From assembly GCA_039795715.1 (NCBI GenBank), contig JBDKLD010000039.1, forward strand, positions 1-5,888: a stretch of 5,888 nucleotides of DNA. The letters run 5' to 3'. Within the stretch, counting starts at the first letter, position 1; every line of letters starts with the position of its first letter. A model generated the notes under the pieces. The model was not told the DNA's origin. It did not search any database and saw only the letters and a list, made by a program, of their open reading frames with translations. Shown piece by piece: positions 1 through 5,087 of the stretch. This DNA comes from JAGOSA01 sp039795715 (GTDB lineage Bacteria; Patescibacteriota; Minisyncoccia; Phycocordibacterales; UBA9973). The translations under genes were made by a program, and so were the position numbers.

Positions 1-1
1 A

Positions 2-2104
2 GAACAAGCAAATGGATCGGTGATGCTCAAGTGTGAAGACACAGTTGTACTCGCAACAGTAGTCATGGGCAAGGACACAAAAAATAATCCAGGATTTTTC
101 AACCTTACTGTCGAATACATGGAACGCTTTTACGCAGCCGGTATGATCCTCGGTGGACAGTACAACAAGCGCGAGGGTCGGCCGAGCGACAAAGCAATCT
201 TAGCGTCACGCGTTATTGATCGCACAATACGCCCGCTCTTTTCTCACCACATCAAGAACGCCGTGCAGGTTATAGTCACCGTTATATCGGTCGGAAAAAT
301 GGATCCTACTATTTTGGCAGTGAACGCAGTTTCGCTCGCGCTCGCAGTTTCACCAATTCCTTGGGCAGGTCCAGTTGGCGCCGCACAAGCTAGTATTGCA
401 AAAGGTGAGAGTGAAGTGAAAATCAATAACTACATTCCATACACCGGCGAGCCACAGTACGACCTCGACCTTCTCGTCTGCGCAAAGGATGGCAATGTGG
501 TCATGATCGAAGCCAGTGCCACGCAAGTATCCGAACCTACACTCACCTCTGCGGTGACACACGTTCTAGGTTCGATTTCACAAATCGAAGCTTGGCAAAA
601 AGAAATCGTTTCGAAAGAAGGCAAAGATAAGCTTGATATACCGAAGCCAGACGAAGACCAAGCAATGATTGTGCTTTTTAAAAAAGAAGTTGAAGCAGAT
701 ATTGAAGCAAACCTTTTCGGTGAAAATTCCAAAGCTCGCATCGCGACGATAGAAGAAAAATGGGCAACAGAACTCGAAACACTCTACGGAAAAGAAGTTG
801 AAAATCGTGCTGAGCTCATCATGCGCGGTAAAGATTATGTTGATATTGTCATCAATGAGATTGTTCACAAAGCGGCTATTATCGAGGACAAACGTGTTGA
901 CCTCCGCAAGATGGACGAAGTTCGAGCGCTCTATGCCAAAGCTGGTGGTGTTTCGAGCGTGCTCCACGGCACCGGCATTTTCTATCGCGGTCAAACACAT
1001 GTGCTTTCTGTTGTCTCGCTCGGTGGACCAGATACTTTGCTCGAAATCGAAGGCATGGAAGTGCGCGGTAAGAAAAGATTTATGCATCACTACAATTTTC
1101 CACCATACTCAGTTGGCGAGACTGGCAGACTTGGTGGAATAAACCGCCGTGAAATGGGACATGGCTTCCTCGCGGAGAAAGCACTTGCTGGTGTTATTCC
1201 TGAGAAAGAAAACTTCCCTTACACCATCCGCGTGGTTTCTGAGTCAACAAGTTCGAATGGTTCGACGTCACAAGGTTCGATCTGTGGCGCAACAATTGCG
1301 CTCATGGATGCTGGTGTTCCGATTCTTGCGCCAGTTGCAGGCATCGCAATGGGCGCGATGATTAATGAAAAAGATCCGACTAAATATAAAATCCTCACGG
1401 ACATTCAAGGACCAGAAGACCACCATGGTGATATGGATTTTAAAATTGCCGGAACTCGCAATGGCGTTACTGCGCTCCAGCTCGATATCAAAGTCGGTGG
1501 TATTCCGCCGAAAGTTTTGTTCGATGCACTCGAAGGTGCCAAGACTGCGCGCTTGCAAATCCTTGATGTAATGGAAAAAGAAATCGCAAAACCACGTGCC
1601 GACATTTCTCCAAATGCTCCAAAGATTCTTGTGATCAAAATTAATCCAAGTCAAATCGGTCTCGTCATTGGCGGGGGAGGCAAGACGGTAAATATGATCC
1701 GCGACAAAACTGGTGCAGAAATAAATATCGAAGATGATGGCACAGTATTCGTCACCGGCAAAAACGGCGCAGCCGAAGCAGCCAAGAAAATAATCGAAGC
1801 CATGACGCATGATTGGAAAGTCGGCGACGTGACAGAAGGCCTCGTCATGAAAATTCTTGAGGTCGGCGCAATCGTCGCGCTTTCAGAATACGCCGACGGC
1901 ATGGTGCATATTTCCGAACTCGCACCGTTTCGCGTTCAGAAAGTCACCGATGTTTTGAAAGAAGGCGTGCGCGTGCCAGTGAAAGTTGTCGCGATAGATA
2001 AAGAACGCGGAAGAGTTTCGCTTTCTATCAAAGAGGCGAATAAAGATTTCTTTAAGAATCCGTATCCGCCAGTTGCGCCGAAGCCGAGCACACCAGCTGC
2101 GTAG
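2..2104 (+). CDS. pnp: Polynucleotide phosphorylase (PNPase), 5'-truncated by the window edge
   Basis: PNPase is the trimeric 3'-5' exoribonuclease that phosphorolyses RNA to nucleoside diphosphates. The frame is open from base 2 (reading EQANGSV...), so the GTG at 20 and ATG at 23 are internal; compared with E. coli PNPase about 24 N-terminal residues are missing. Domains in order: first RNase PH domain with the KREGRPSD and IDRTIRPLF motifs (about 2-430), the alpha-helical linker (about 600-900), the second RNase PH domain (about 930-1590) with FMHHYNFPPYSVGETG, SSNGSTSQGSICGA and EDHHGDMDFK, a KH domain with the GGGGK loop (1670-1684), and an S1 domain (about 1820-2040). The Asp codons at 1418 and 1436 and the Lys at 1442 match E. 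coli D486, D492 and K494, so the enzyme should be active. It ends in a short Pro-rich tail (NPYPPVAPKPSTPAA). It is richer in GC than the accessory genes to its right. Confidence 0.98.
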   Translation, partial: EQANGSVMLKCEDTVVLATVVMGKDTKNNPGFFNLTVEYMERFYAAGMILGGQYNKREGRPSDKAILASRVIDRTIRPLFSHHIKNAVQVIVTVISVGKMDPTILAVNAVSLALAVSPIPWAGPVGAAQASIAKGESEVKINNYIPYTGEPQYDLDLLVCAKDGNVVMIEASATQVSEPTLTSAVTHVLGSISQIEAWQKEIVSKEGKDKLDIPKPDEDQAMIVLFKKEVEADIEANLFGENSKARIATIEEKWATELETLYGKEVENRAELIMRGKDYVDIVINEIVHKAAIIEDKRVDLRKMDEVRALYAKAGGVSSVLHGTGIFYRGQTHVLSVVSLGGPDTLLEIEGMEVRGKKRFMHHYNFPPYSVGETGRLGGINRREMGHGFLAEKALAGVIPEKENFPYTIRVVSESTSSNGSTSQGSICGATIALMDAGVPILAPVAGIAMGAMINEKDPTKYKILTDIQGPEDHHGDMDFKIAGTRNGVTALQLDIKVGGIPPKVLFDALEGAKTARLQILDVMEKEIAKPRADISPNAPKILVIKINPSQIGLVIGGGGKTVNMIRDKTGAEINIEDDGTVFVTGKNGAAEAAKKIIEAMTHDWKVGDVTEGLVMKILEVGAIVALSEYADGMVHISELAPFRVQKVTDVLKEGVRVPVKVVAIDKERGRVSLSIKEANKDFFKNPYPPVAPKPSTPAA

Positions 2105-2113
2105 AAATAAATT

Positions 2114-2150
2114 GGGAATAATAAAAGCCGTCACGTTGTGACGGCTTTTT
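2114..2150. terminator. Bidirectional intrinsic terminator between pnp and the 113-aa gene (repeat copy H1)
   Basis: GCCGTCAC (2127-2134) pairs perfectly with GTGACGGC (2138-2145) around a GTT loop. The stem is flanked by AAAA (2123-2126) and TTTTT (2146-2150), so it works in both directions. It starts about 20 nt after the pnp stop and lies 3 bp from the stop codon of the convergent minus-strand gene. Positions 2114-2150 match 4735-4771 at 32 of 37 positions, so this is one of two related hairpins in the window. Confidence 0.92.
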
Positions 2151-2152
2151 GA

Positions 2153-2494
2153 TTACATTGTTTTCCATCCATAATACTGATGAATTGCAAAAGGTATTTT
2201 TGCTTTAATTAAAGCTTTGATTATTTTTGTTTCAATTTCTTTCTTTTCATTAATTCTGGAGATGTCAGAAAAATAATTGCTCCATATCATACATAGCTCA
2301 TGGCTTGTCTTATAGAAATGCAATTCATTAATTTTCTGGATTTCCTTAAGTTTTTTTATTACTGCTTTAGTAATATCATTTTTAGTAGCAGCTTCATCCA
2401 GCTCTGCATAAAAGCGGCTAAACTCGAACTTATAATGATTATGTACGAGAATGGGCATATCTTCTCGCTTGAGGATTTTAATTAATATTTCCAT
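2153..2494 (-). CDS. Hypothetical protein, 113 aa, function unknown
   Basis: I do not recognise this family. The protein is mostly charged and predicted mainly helical: a Lys/Glu-rich middle (DITKAVIKKLKEIQKINE), a second helical stretch (NEKKEIETKIIKALIKAK) and an aromatic C-terminus (PFAIHQYYGWKTM). I see no signal peptide, membrane segment or metal-binding cluster. The ATG at 2494 has no Shine-Dalgarno sequence. A second ATG at 2458 (MPILVHNHYKFEF) is preceded by GAGAAG and is a credible alternative that would shorten the protein to 101 aa. The stop codon lies 3 bp from the shared pnp terminator. The gene begins 21 nt downstream, on the minus strand, of the repeated hairpin element at 2515-2577. 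It is AT-rich compared with pnp, which suits an accessory gene. That it is a real gene rests on its length, its position against the terminator and the lack of any competing frame. Confidence 0.65.
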   Translation of the reverse strand: MEILIKILKREDMPILVHNHYKFEFSRFYAELDEAATKNDITKAVIKKLKEIQKINELHFYKTSHELCMIWSNYFSDISRINEKKEIETKIIKALIKAKIPFAIHQYYGWKTM

Positions 2495-2514
2495 ATTATT
2501 TTATTAAGTTTTAA

Positions 2515-2577
2515 TGAACATGTTTACACTATCAATTCACGAACCCTCGCGAACTGAATAATGTGGGCGAGAAATAG
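2515..2577 (-). repeat. Dispersed structured element, copy E1
   Basis: The copy at 4870-4933 has the same orientation and matches at about 50 of 63 aligned positions with one single-base gap. On the minus strand it folds into a long hairpin. The outer arms are ACATTAT (2564-2558) and ATAGTGT (2532-2526). A single bulged base sits at 2557. The inner arms are CAGTTCGCGA (2556-2547) and TCGTGAATTG (2542-2533), with a GGGT loop. All 17 pairs form, three of them G-U. Those three would be A-C mismatches on the plus strand, which favours the minus strand. It lies between the methyltransferase stop and the 113-aa gene. No T-tract follows it, so it is not a classical terminator. Confidence 0.85.
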
Positions 2578-2585
2578 TCTCGCCC
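2565..2585 (-). terminator. GC-rich hairpin just after the methyltransferase stop; possible terminator
   Basis: GGGCGAGA (2585-2578 on the minus strand) pairs perfectly with TCTCGCCC (2572-2565) around a CTATT loop. It begins 6 nt after the methyltransferase stop codon and touches the base of the E1 hairpin at 2564. The downstream tract is not T-rich (ACATTATTC), so termination would be weak; RNA 3'-end protection is an alternative. The E2 copy keeps CTATT and part of the inner arm but lacks the outer partner arm. Confidence 0.55.
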
Positions 2586-2591
2586 GATACT

Positions 2592-3461
2592 TTACTTCGG
2601 CTTATATCCGCTCATGATCATTTTTGGGATCGTGAGATTAATATTATTTCCGAAGTCTTGGTACTGAAATCTCACCTTGAGATGTCCAGGGACTCTTTTC
2701 CTGATGTAGGCATTGAGCAGCTTGAGTCGCATTTGCGCGATCATGTTGAGATAGATCTCGTCTATCGGATCAACCTCACGTTCCTCAGAAATTAGTTTCC
2801 GATCTTTTGAGACTAATTCTTCAAGTCTGTCGATTGTTCCCACTGGATGATTAATCGAGTAAACTTCCTCGATCCTTTCAAAACCTGCGACTTCATATAA
2901 TTCGTGAAGTTCGTCGAGGCTTTGCAGGTACCGGTTCTGATTGATAATCTCAAAACCAGCCAGGTCGTTCTTCTTTCGCATAATATCCTGGAAGACTGGC
3001 TGAGTTTCGTTATCGAGAGCTAAATCCCACATAACGAACTTCCCGCCCGGCTTTAGTATCCGGAAGATCTCCCGTACAGCTTTTTTCTGCTCGCCGAAGC
3101 TGATTTCGTGGATACCCATCTTCACGACGACAGTATCAAAGAAATTATCTTCAAACGGACAGAAGCGTATATCACCCTTTATGATATTTTCTGCAGGGAT
3201 AGCCAGCTGCTGCCTCGCTCTTTCAAGCTGGGCTTCGCTTTCATCTAGGATAAATAGTTCTGGCGGATTAGATAGGTTCTGAGTAAGATTGAATATTCTT
3301 TCGGTAACTGCACCGTAGCCGGCACACCCTTCAAATATTCTTTGTCCTTCCTTGGGCTCGAGAGCGCCAAGCAGGGCAGTGAAATCTGACTCAGTAACGC
3401 TATGGATCTTCTCATAGCTCACGATACGGTAATCAAATCCTTTATTATTCAGTTGTTTCAT
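2592..3461 (-). CDS. Class I SAM-dependent methyltransferase (UbiE/Methyltransf_11-like)
   Basis: A 289-aa soluble protein with a Rossmann-type methyltransferase core. Motif I is FEGCAGYGA (about residues 43-51), a variant of the SAM-binding glycine loop. The acidic residue after strand 2 is in LFILDES (D73). Motif III is GDIRFCPF (D97 next to the adenine pocket), followed by a post-motif strand with KMGIHE (114-119) and the LKPGGKFVMWDL motif (136-147). The ~140 C-terminal residues form a less familiar helical and beta part that probably binds substrate. The substrate cannot be named; Methyltransf_11 members act on small molecules, lipids or quinones. The ATG at 3461 has no Shine-Dalgarno sequence (preceded by CCACCTAAA). 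A good promoter lies upstream, giving a 5' leader of about 58 nt. It is divergent from the TrmB-like gene, which may regulate it. Confidence 0.88.
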   Translation of the reverse strand: MKQLNNKGFDYRIVSYEKIHSVTESDFTALLGALEPKEGQRIFEGCAGYGAVTERIFNLTQNLSNPPELFILDESEAQLERARQQLAIPAENIIKGDIRFCPFEDNFFDTVVVKMGIHEISFGEQKKAVREIFRILKPGGKFVMWDLALDNETQPVFQDIMRKKNDLAGFEIINQNRYLQSLDELHELYEVAGFERIEEVYSINHPVGTIDRLEELVSKDRKLISEEREVDPIDEIYLNMIAQMRLKLLNAYIRKRVPGHLKVRFQYQDFGNNINLTIPKMIMSGYKPK

Positions 3462-3478
3462 TTTAGGTGGTTTATATG

Positions 3479-3488
3479 TTCGGCCGAA
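3479..3488. promoter_or_regulatory. 10-bp palindrome in the methyltransferase leader
   Basis: TTCGGCCGAA is a perfect palindrome 17-27 nt before the methyltransferase start codon, inside the predicted untranslated leader. It could be a protein-binding half-site pair, or just a chance restriction-like palindrome. It is GC-rich in an AT-rich intergenic region. No second copy is seen near the regulator's promoter. Confidence 0.25.
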
Positions 3489-3525
3489 TCACACAAACCA
3501 CTTATTTAGACTAATTTCTAGATTA

Positions 3526-3554
3526 ATAATAGCATTCTTTATGTATACTGTCAA
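3526..3554 (-). promoter_or_regulatory. Sigma70-type promoter of the methyltransferase gene
   Basis: Read on the minus strand: TTGACA (3554-3549), a 17-bp spacer, then TATTAT (3531-3526). The -35 is perfect and the -10 matches five of six. The expected start is near 3519, giving a leader of about 58 nt. The -35 lies in an inverted repeat, ACTGT (3547-3551) with ACAGT (3563-3567), which is a candidate operator. Confidence 0.72.
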
Positions 3555-3618
3555 AGCATCTAACAGTGTGTCTGTATTATGTATTGATTTATAAGGGTAT
3601 ATTAGGTTTATTATTATT

Positions 3619-3635
3619 TGTCAGAAAAGTTGACA
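3619..3635. promoter_or_regulatory. Candidate operator over the -35 of the TrmB-like gene
   Basis: TGTCA (3619-3623) and TGACA (3631-3635) form a 5-7-5 inverted repeat. The right half is most of the -35 box of the regulator's promoter, so a bound dimer would block it. The arms are short and partly forced by the -35 consensus, so this is only suggestive. Confidence 0.35.
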
Positions 3636-3657
3636 TAATAGGCCATAAGCATATACT
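3630..3657 (+). promoter_or_regulatory. Sigma70-type promoter of the TrmB-like gene, leaderless geometry
   Basis: TTGACA (3630-3635), a 16-bp spacer and TATACT (3652-3657). Six bases separate the -10 from the ATG at 3664, so the usual transcription start coincides with the A of the start codon. There is no Shine-Dalgarno sequence, which agrees with a leaderless mRNA. Confidence 0.78.
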
Positions 3658-3663
3658 TACCTT

Positions 3664-4410
3664 ATGTCAGAAGAATTAGTTAAATCCTTAGAAAAACTGG
3701 GTTTGAACGAGAAAGAATCAAAGATTTACATTGCCGCCCTAGAGCTTGGGAAGTTTTCTGTGCTCTCCCTGGCTTCGAAGACGGGGATCAAGCGTCCAAC
3801 GTGCTATCTTATTCTCGATGAACTATGCAAAAAAGGCCTTATTTCTACTCACCCCAAGGCAAAGAAGGTGATTTATGTTGCTGAGCACCCGAATAACCTC
3901 CTGAAGAAGACAGCAGGCGCTCATGCTCTGGCAAAAGAAATCGTTCCTGAGCTCCAAAGCCTAATAGATTCAAATGCCGAAAGGCCTAACCTTAAAGTCT
4001 ATTCCGGACAGAAGGGAATTCAGGGTATTTACGAAGACATGCTTGAAGATGGCTTTGATCTTTACTACATCACATCCACCAAGGAACTTGTTGAGGCGGC
4101 GGGGAAGGAATTCATTGATGATTGGATAGAGCGCAGAATAGCCAAGGGCGTCAAAACATTTCGCATAAGCGTTCAGGAAAAAGAAATGCCGGAAATTCCT
4201 CTCTATGTCGGATCCGCAGAAAACATGCGTTCAGTACGATACGCGCCGCCGGGTTTTGTGACTCCTTACACTATTTATATATATGGAAAAAAAGTTGCTT
4301 TCATTTCTACTAAAAAAGATCTGTTTGGTTTTATTGTTGAAAGTGCGGATCTGGCTATTTCAATGAAGGCTATGTTTGATGTCGTGTGGGGGATTTCGAA
4401 AGTGGAGTAG
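3664..4410 (+). CDS. TrmB-family transcriptional regulator
   Basis: A 248-aa protein. The N-terminus (residues ~5-75) is a winged helix-turn-helix of the TrmB type: LEKLGLNEKESKIYIAAL, then VLSLASKTGIKRPTCYLILDELCKKGLI as the recognition region, and a wing ending KKVIYVAEHP. A helical linker follows (~77-104). The C-terminal part (~107-248) starts with LKVYSGQKGIQGIYEDML, characteristic of the TrmB/PLD-like effector domain. Family members bind operators as dimers and sense sugars or other small ligands, but no effector can be inferred here because no sugar-transport genes are adjacent. The ATG at 3664 is fixed by the promoter spacing. The divergent methyltransferase gene is the most obvious target, along with autoregulation. 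The gene ends at a hairpin terminator starting 7 bp after the stop. Confidence 0.9.
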   Translation: MSEELVKSLEKLGLNEKESKIYIAALELGKFSVLSLASKTGIKRPTCYLILDELCKKGLISTHPKAKKVIYVAEHPNNLLKKTAGAHALAKEIVPELQSLIDSNAERPNLKVYSGQKGIQGIYEDMLEDGFDLYYITSTKELVEAAGKEFIDDWIERRIAKGVKTFRISVQEKEMPEIPLYVGSAENMRSVRYAPPGFVTPYTIYIYGKKVAFISTKKDLFGFIVESADLAISMKAMFDVVWGISKVE

Positions 4411-4417
4411 AAAAAAT

Positions 4418-4448
4418 AAAAAGTCAGATCATAACGGTCTGACTTTTT
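4418..4448. terminator. Bidirectional terminator shared by the TrmB-like and 84-aa genes
   Basis: AAAAAGTCAGAT (4418-4429) pairs with GTCTGACTTTTT (4437-4448) with one G-U pair and a short loop. Eight T follow on the plus strand, and an A/T-rich run flanks the other side. The right arm carries the last codons of the convergent minus-strand gene, whose stop codon (4431-4429) reaches the left arm, so the two transcripts overlap tail to tail here. Confidence 0.9.
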
Positions 4449-4683
4449 TTTCATCGAAGAAAGTAAAGGTGTACTCGAAGTTGCTATCGTATATACGGGC
4501 TTCTTGCGGAACTCGATATATTTTATCGACAGAAGCAAACTCTTTGCCCTCACTTTTTGAATAGTATTTAATTGTCACTAATCTATTTTTATACCCCTTC
4601 CTTCGACGATAGACTGTGAGTTTTGAATCGGCGTGTTTTCGAATGAACTTTACTGCTTGGTCCAGAGTCATTATTTTTTCCAT
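4429..4683 (-). CDS. Hypothetical protein, 84 aa, function unknown
   Basis: I do not recognise this family. A helical N-terminus (IMTLDQAVKFIRKHADSK) is followed by a basic turn (VYRRRKGYKNR) and several beta strands (LVTIKYYSKS, KIYRVPQEARIYDS, FEYTFTFFDE), suggesting a small alpha/beta protein that might bind nucleic acid. The ATG at 4683 is chosen because a promoter (4727-4700) sits just upstream. The frame is open back to an ATG at 4755, but that start would lie inside the 4748-4766 hairpin and upstream of the promoter. A third option is the ATG at 4671, preceded by GGAAAA. The C-terminus (KKVRPL) is encoded within the shared terminator. No membrane segment or signal peptide is seen. Confidence 0.6.
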   Translation of the reverse strand: MEKIMTLDQAVKFIRKHADSKLTVYRRRKGYKNRLVTIKYYSKSEGKEFASVDKIYRVPQEARIYDSNFEYTFTFFDEKKVRPL

Positions 4684-4699
4684 CGATTGATTTTTTTTG

Positions 4700-4727
4700 A
4701 TTCTATACTTATTGCGAAATATAGCAA
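4700..4727 (-). promoter_or_regulatory. Probable promoter of the 84-aa gene
   Basis: On the minus strand TTGCTA (4727-4722), a 16-bp spacer and TAGAAT (4705-4700). The -35 matches four of six and the -10 five of six. The start would be near 4693, about 10 nt before the ATG at 4683, a near-leaderless arrangement. A run of eight A (minus strand) lies in this leader. Confidence 0.5.
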
Positions 4728-4734
4728 GGTGTGG

Positions 4735-4771
4735 GGGAATAAAAAAAGCCGTCATTTTGTGGCGGCTTTTA
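4735..4771. terminator. Terminator-like hairpin, repeat copy H2
   Basis: GCCGTCAT (4748-4755) and GTGGCGGC (4759-4766) with a short loop, flanked by seven A on the left and TTTTATTATT on the right. As plus-strand RNA all eight pairs form (two G-U); as minus-strand RNA two become C-A mismatches, though seven U follow. It matches the pnp terminator region at 32 of 37 positions. No plus-strand gene ends here, so it either catches readthrough, ends a minus-strand transcript from the toxin gene, or is a relic of a duplicated junction. Confidence 0.7.
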
Positions 4772-4793
4772 TTATTACTTTAAATATTATTAG

Positions 4794-4883
4794 TCATGAA
4801 GTAATTATCAATTTCCCCAATCCCTTTTCGAAAATTTGCTTGGTTTCTTTCCTTGTTTTTAATTGTGGGTGAACATTTTTACA
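4794..4883 (-). pseudogene. Possible remnant of a coding C-terminus
   Basis: A 29-codon open stretch on the minus strand with no start codon, ending at a TGA (4796-4794). It reads NVHPQLKTRKETKQIFEKGL and on to LGKLIITS, a composition typical of a real protein tail. It begins inside the 3' end of element E2. It may be the end of a gene deleted between E2 and H2, or chance. Apart from this and the neighbouring structured elements, nothing else is seen in 4771-4870. Confidence 0.15.
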
Positions 4884-4933
4884 CTATCAGATCACAAACT
4901 ATTTATGAACTGAATAGTGTGCGCAAGCAATAG
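4870..4933 (-). repeat. Dispersed structured element, copy E2
   Basis: Same element as at 2515-2577, same orientation. On the minus strand ACACTAT (4920-4914) pairs perfectly with ATAGTGT (4887-4881). The bulged base (4913) is at the same place as in E1. The inner arms are CAGTTCATAAA (4912-4902) and TTTGTGATCTG (4898-4888), with a three-base loop. There are 17 pairs and one U-U mismatch. Conservation also covers CTATT on the 5' side and GTAAA-ATGTTCA on the 3' side of the hairpin. It lies between the toxin gene and the H2 hairpin. Confidence 0.85.
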
Positions 4934-4970
4934 GGAATTACACAGTGAATTCGATTTATTTTAGGAAAAC

Positions 4971-4999
4971 TTGCAAAACTTTTTTGAGAAGAATATAAT
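4971..4999 (+). promoter_or_regulatory. Strong promoter with no protein-coding gene behind it
   Basis: TTGCAA (4971-4976), a 17-bp spacer and a perfect TATAAT (4994-4999). The expected start is about 5005-5008. No plus-strand reading frame of useful size follows; what follows is a GC-rich, hairpin-forming stretch. Confidence 0.6.
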
Positions 5000-5005
5000 T
5001 AGGGC

Positions 5006-5087
5006 TCATTTGGGTTATCCCACGGCCTCTGCGCAAGCTGAGGAAAATTTAGAGATTAAGAAGTGCCTTGAGGCGCTTTTTAATTTT
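5006..5087 (+). ncRNA. Candidate small structured RNA, antisense to the 3' end of the toxin gene
   Basis: Downstream of the 4971-4999 promoter the sequence turns GC-rich and can form three hairpins. The first is GGG-TTAT-CCC (5012-5021). The second is CCTC-T-GC with a GCAA tetraloop of GNRA type and GC-T-GAGG (5026-5043). The third is a long one, 5056-5067 with 5072-5083, followed by TTTT, which could end transcription. Two G-U pairs in the last stem are compatible only with plus-strand RNA. The last ~35 nt are complementary to the end of the toxin gene. The 5' part (GGGCTC, TTGG, TCCC) loosely recalls the start of bacterial SRP RNA, but the apical SRP motif is absent, so a truncated relic is one alternative. 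The third hairpin overlaps coding sequence and could be chance. Confidence 0.4.

Noticed and set aside
20..25. GTG/ATG at 20-25 as the pnp start
   Set aside because: The frame is open to the window edge and the residues before it continue the PNPase N-terminal pattern (EQANGSV), so the true start is outside the window.
578..1090. Long minus-strand open frames inside pnp (for example 578-1090 and 1268-1810)
   Set aside because: They are antisense to a well-conserved gene, have compositions unlike real proteins and no promoter or start signals.
3462..3475. AGGTGG just upstream of the methyltransferase as a Shine-Dalgarno sequence
   Set aside because: It is on the plus strand; the methyltransferase mRNA carries its complement (CCACCT), which cannot pair with the 16S 3' end.
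4684..4755. Upstream ATG at 4755 as start of the 84-aa gene
   Set aside because: It would lie inside the H2 hairpin and upstream of a plausible promoter, and the added residues do not look like a conserved domain; the start at 4683 fits the promoter better.
2515..4933. E1/E2 as integron attC sites
   Set aside because: They form bulged hairpins of suitable length, but the RYYYAAC and GTTRRRY core boxes are not present at the expected ends, and no integrase gene is in the window.
2515..4933. E1/E2 as CRISPR repeats
   Set aside because: Only two imperfect copies 2.3 kb apart with genes between; no array spacing.
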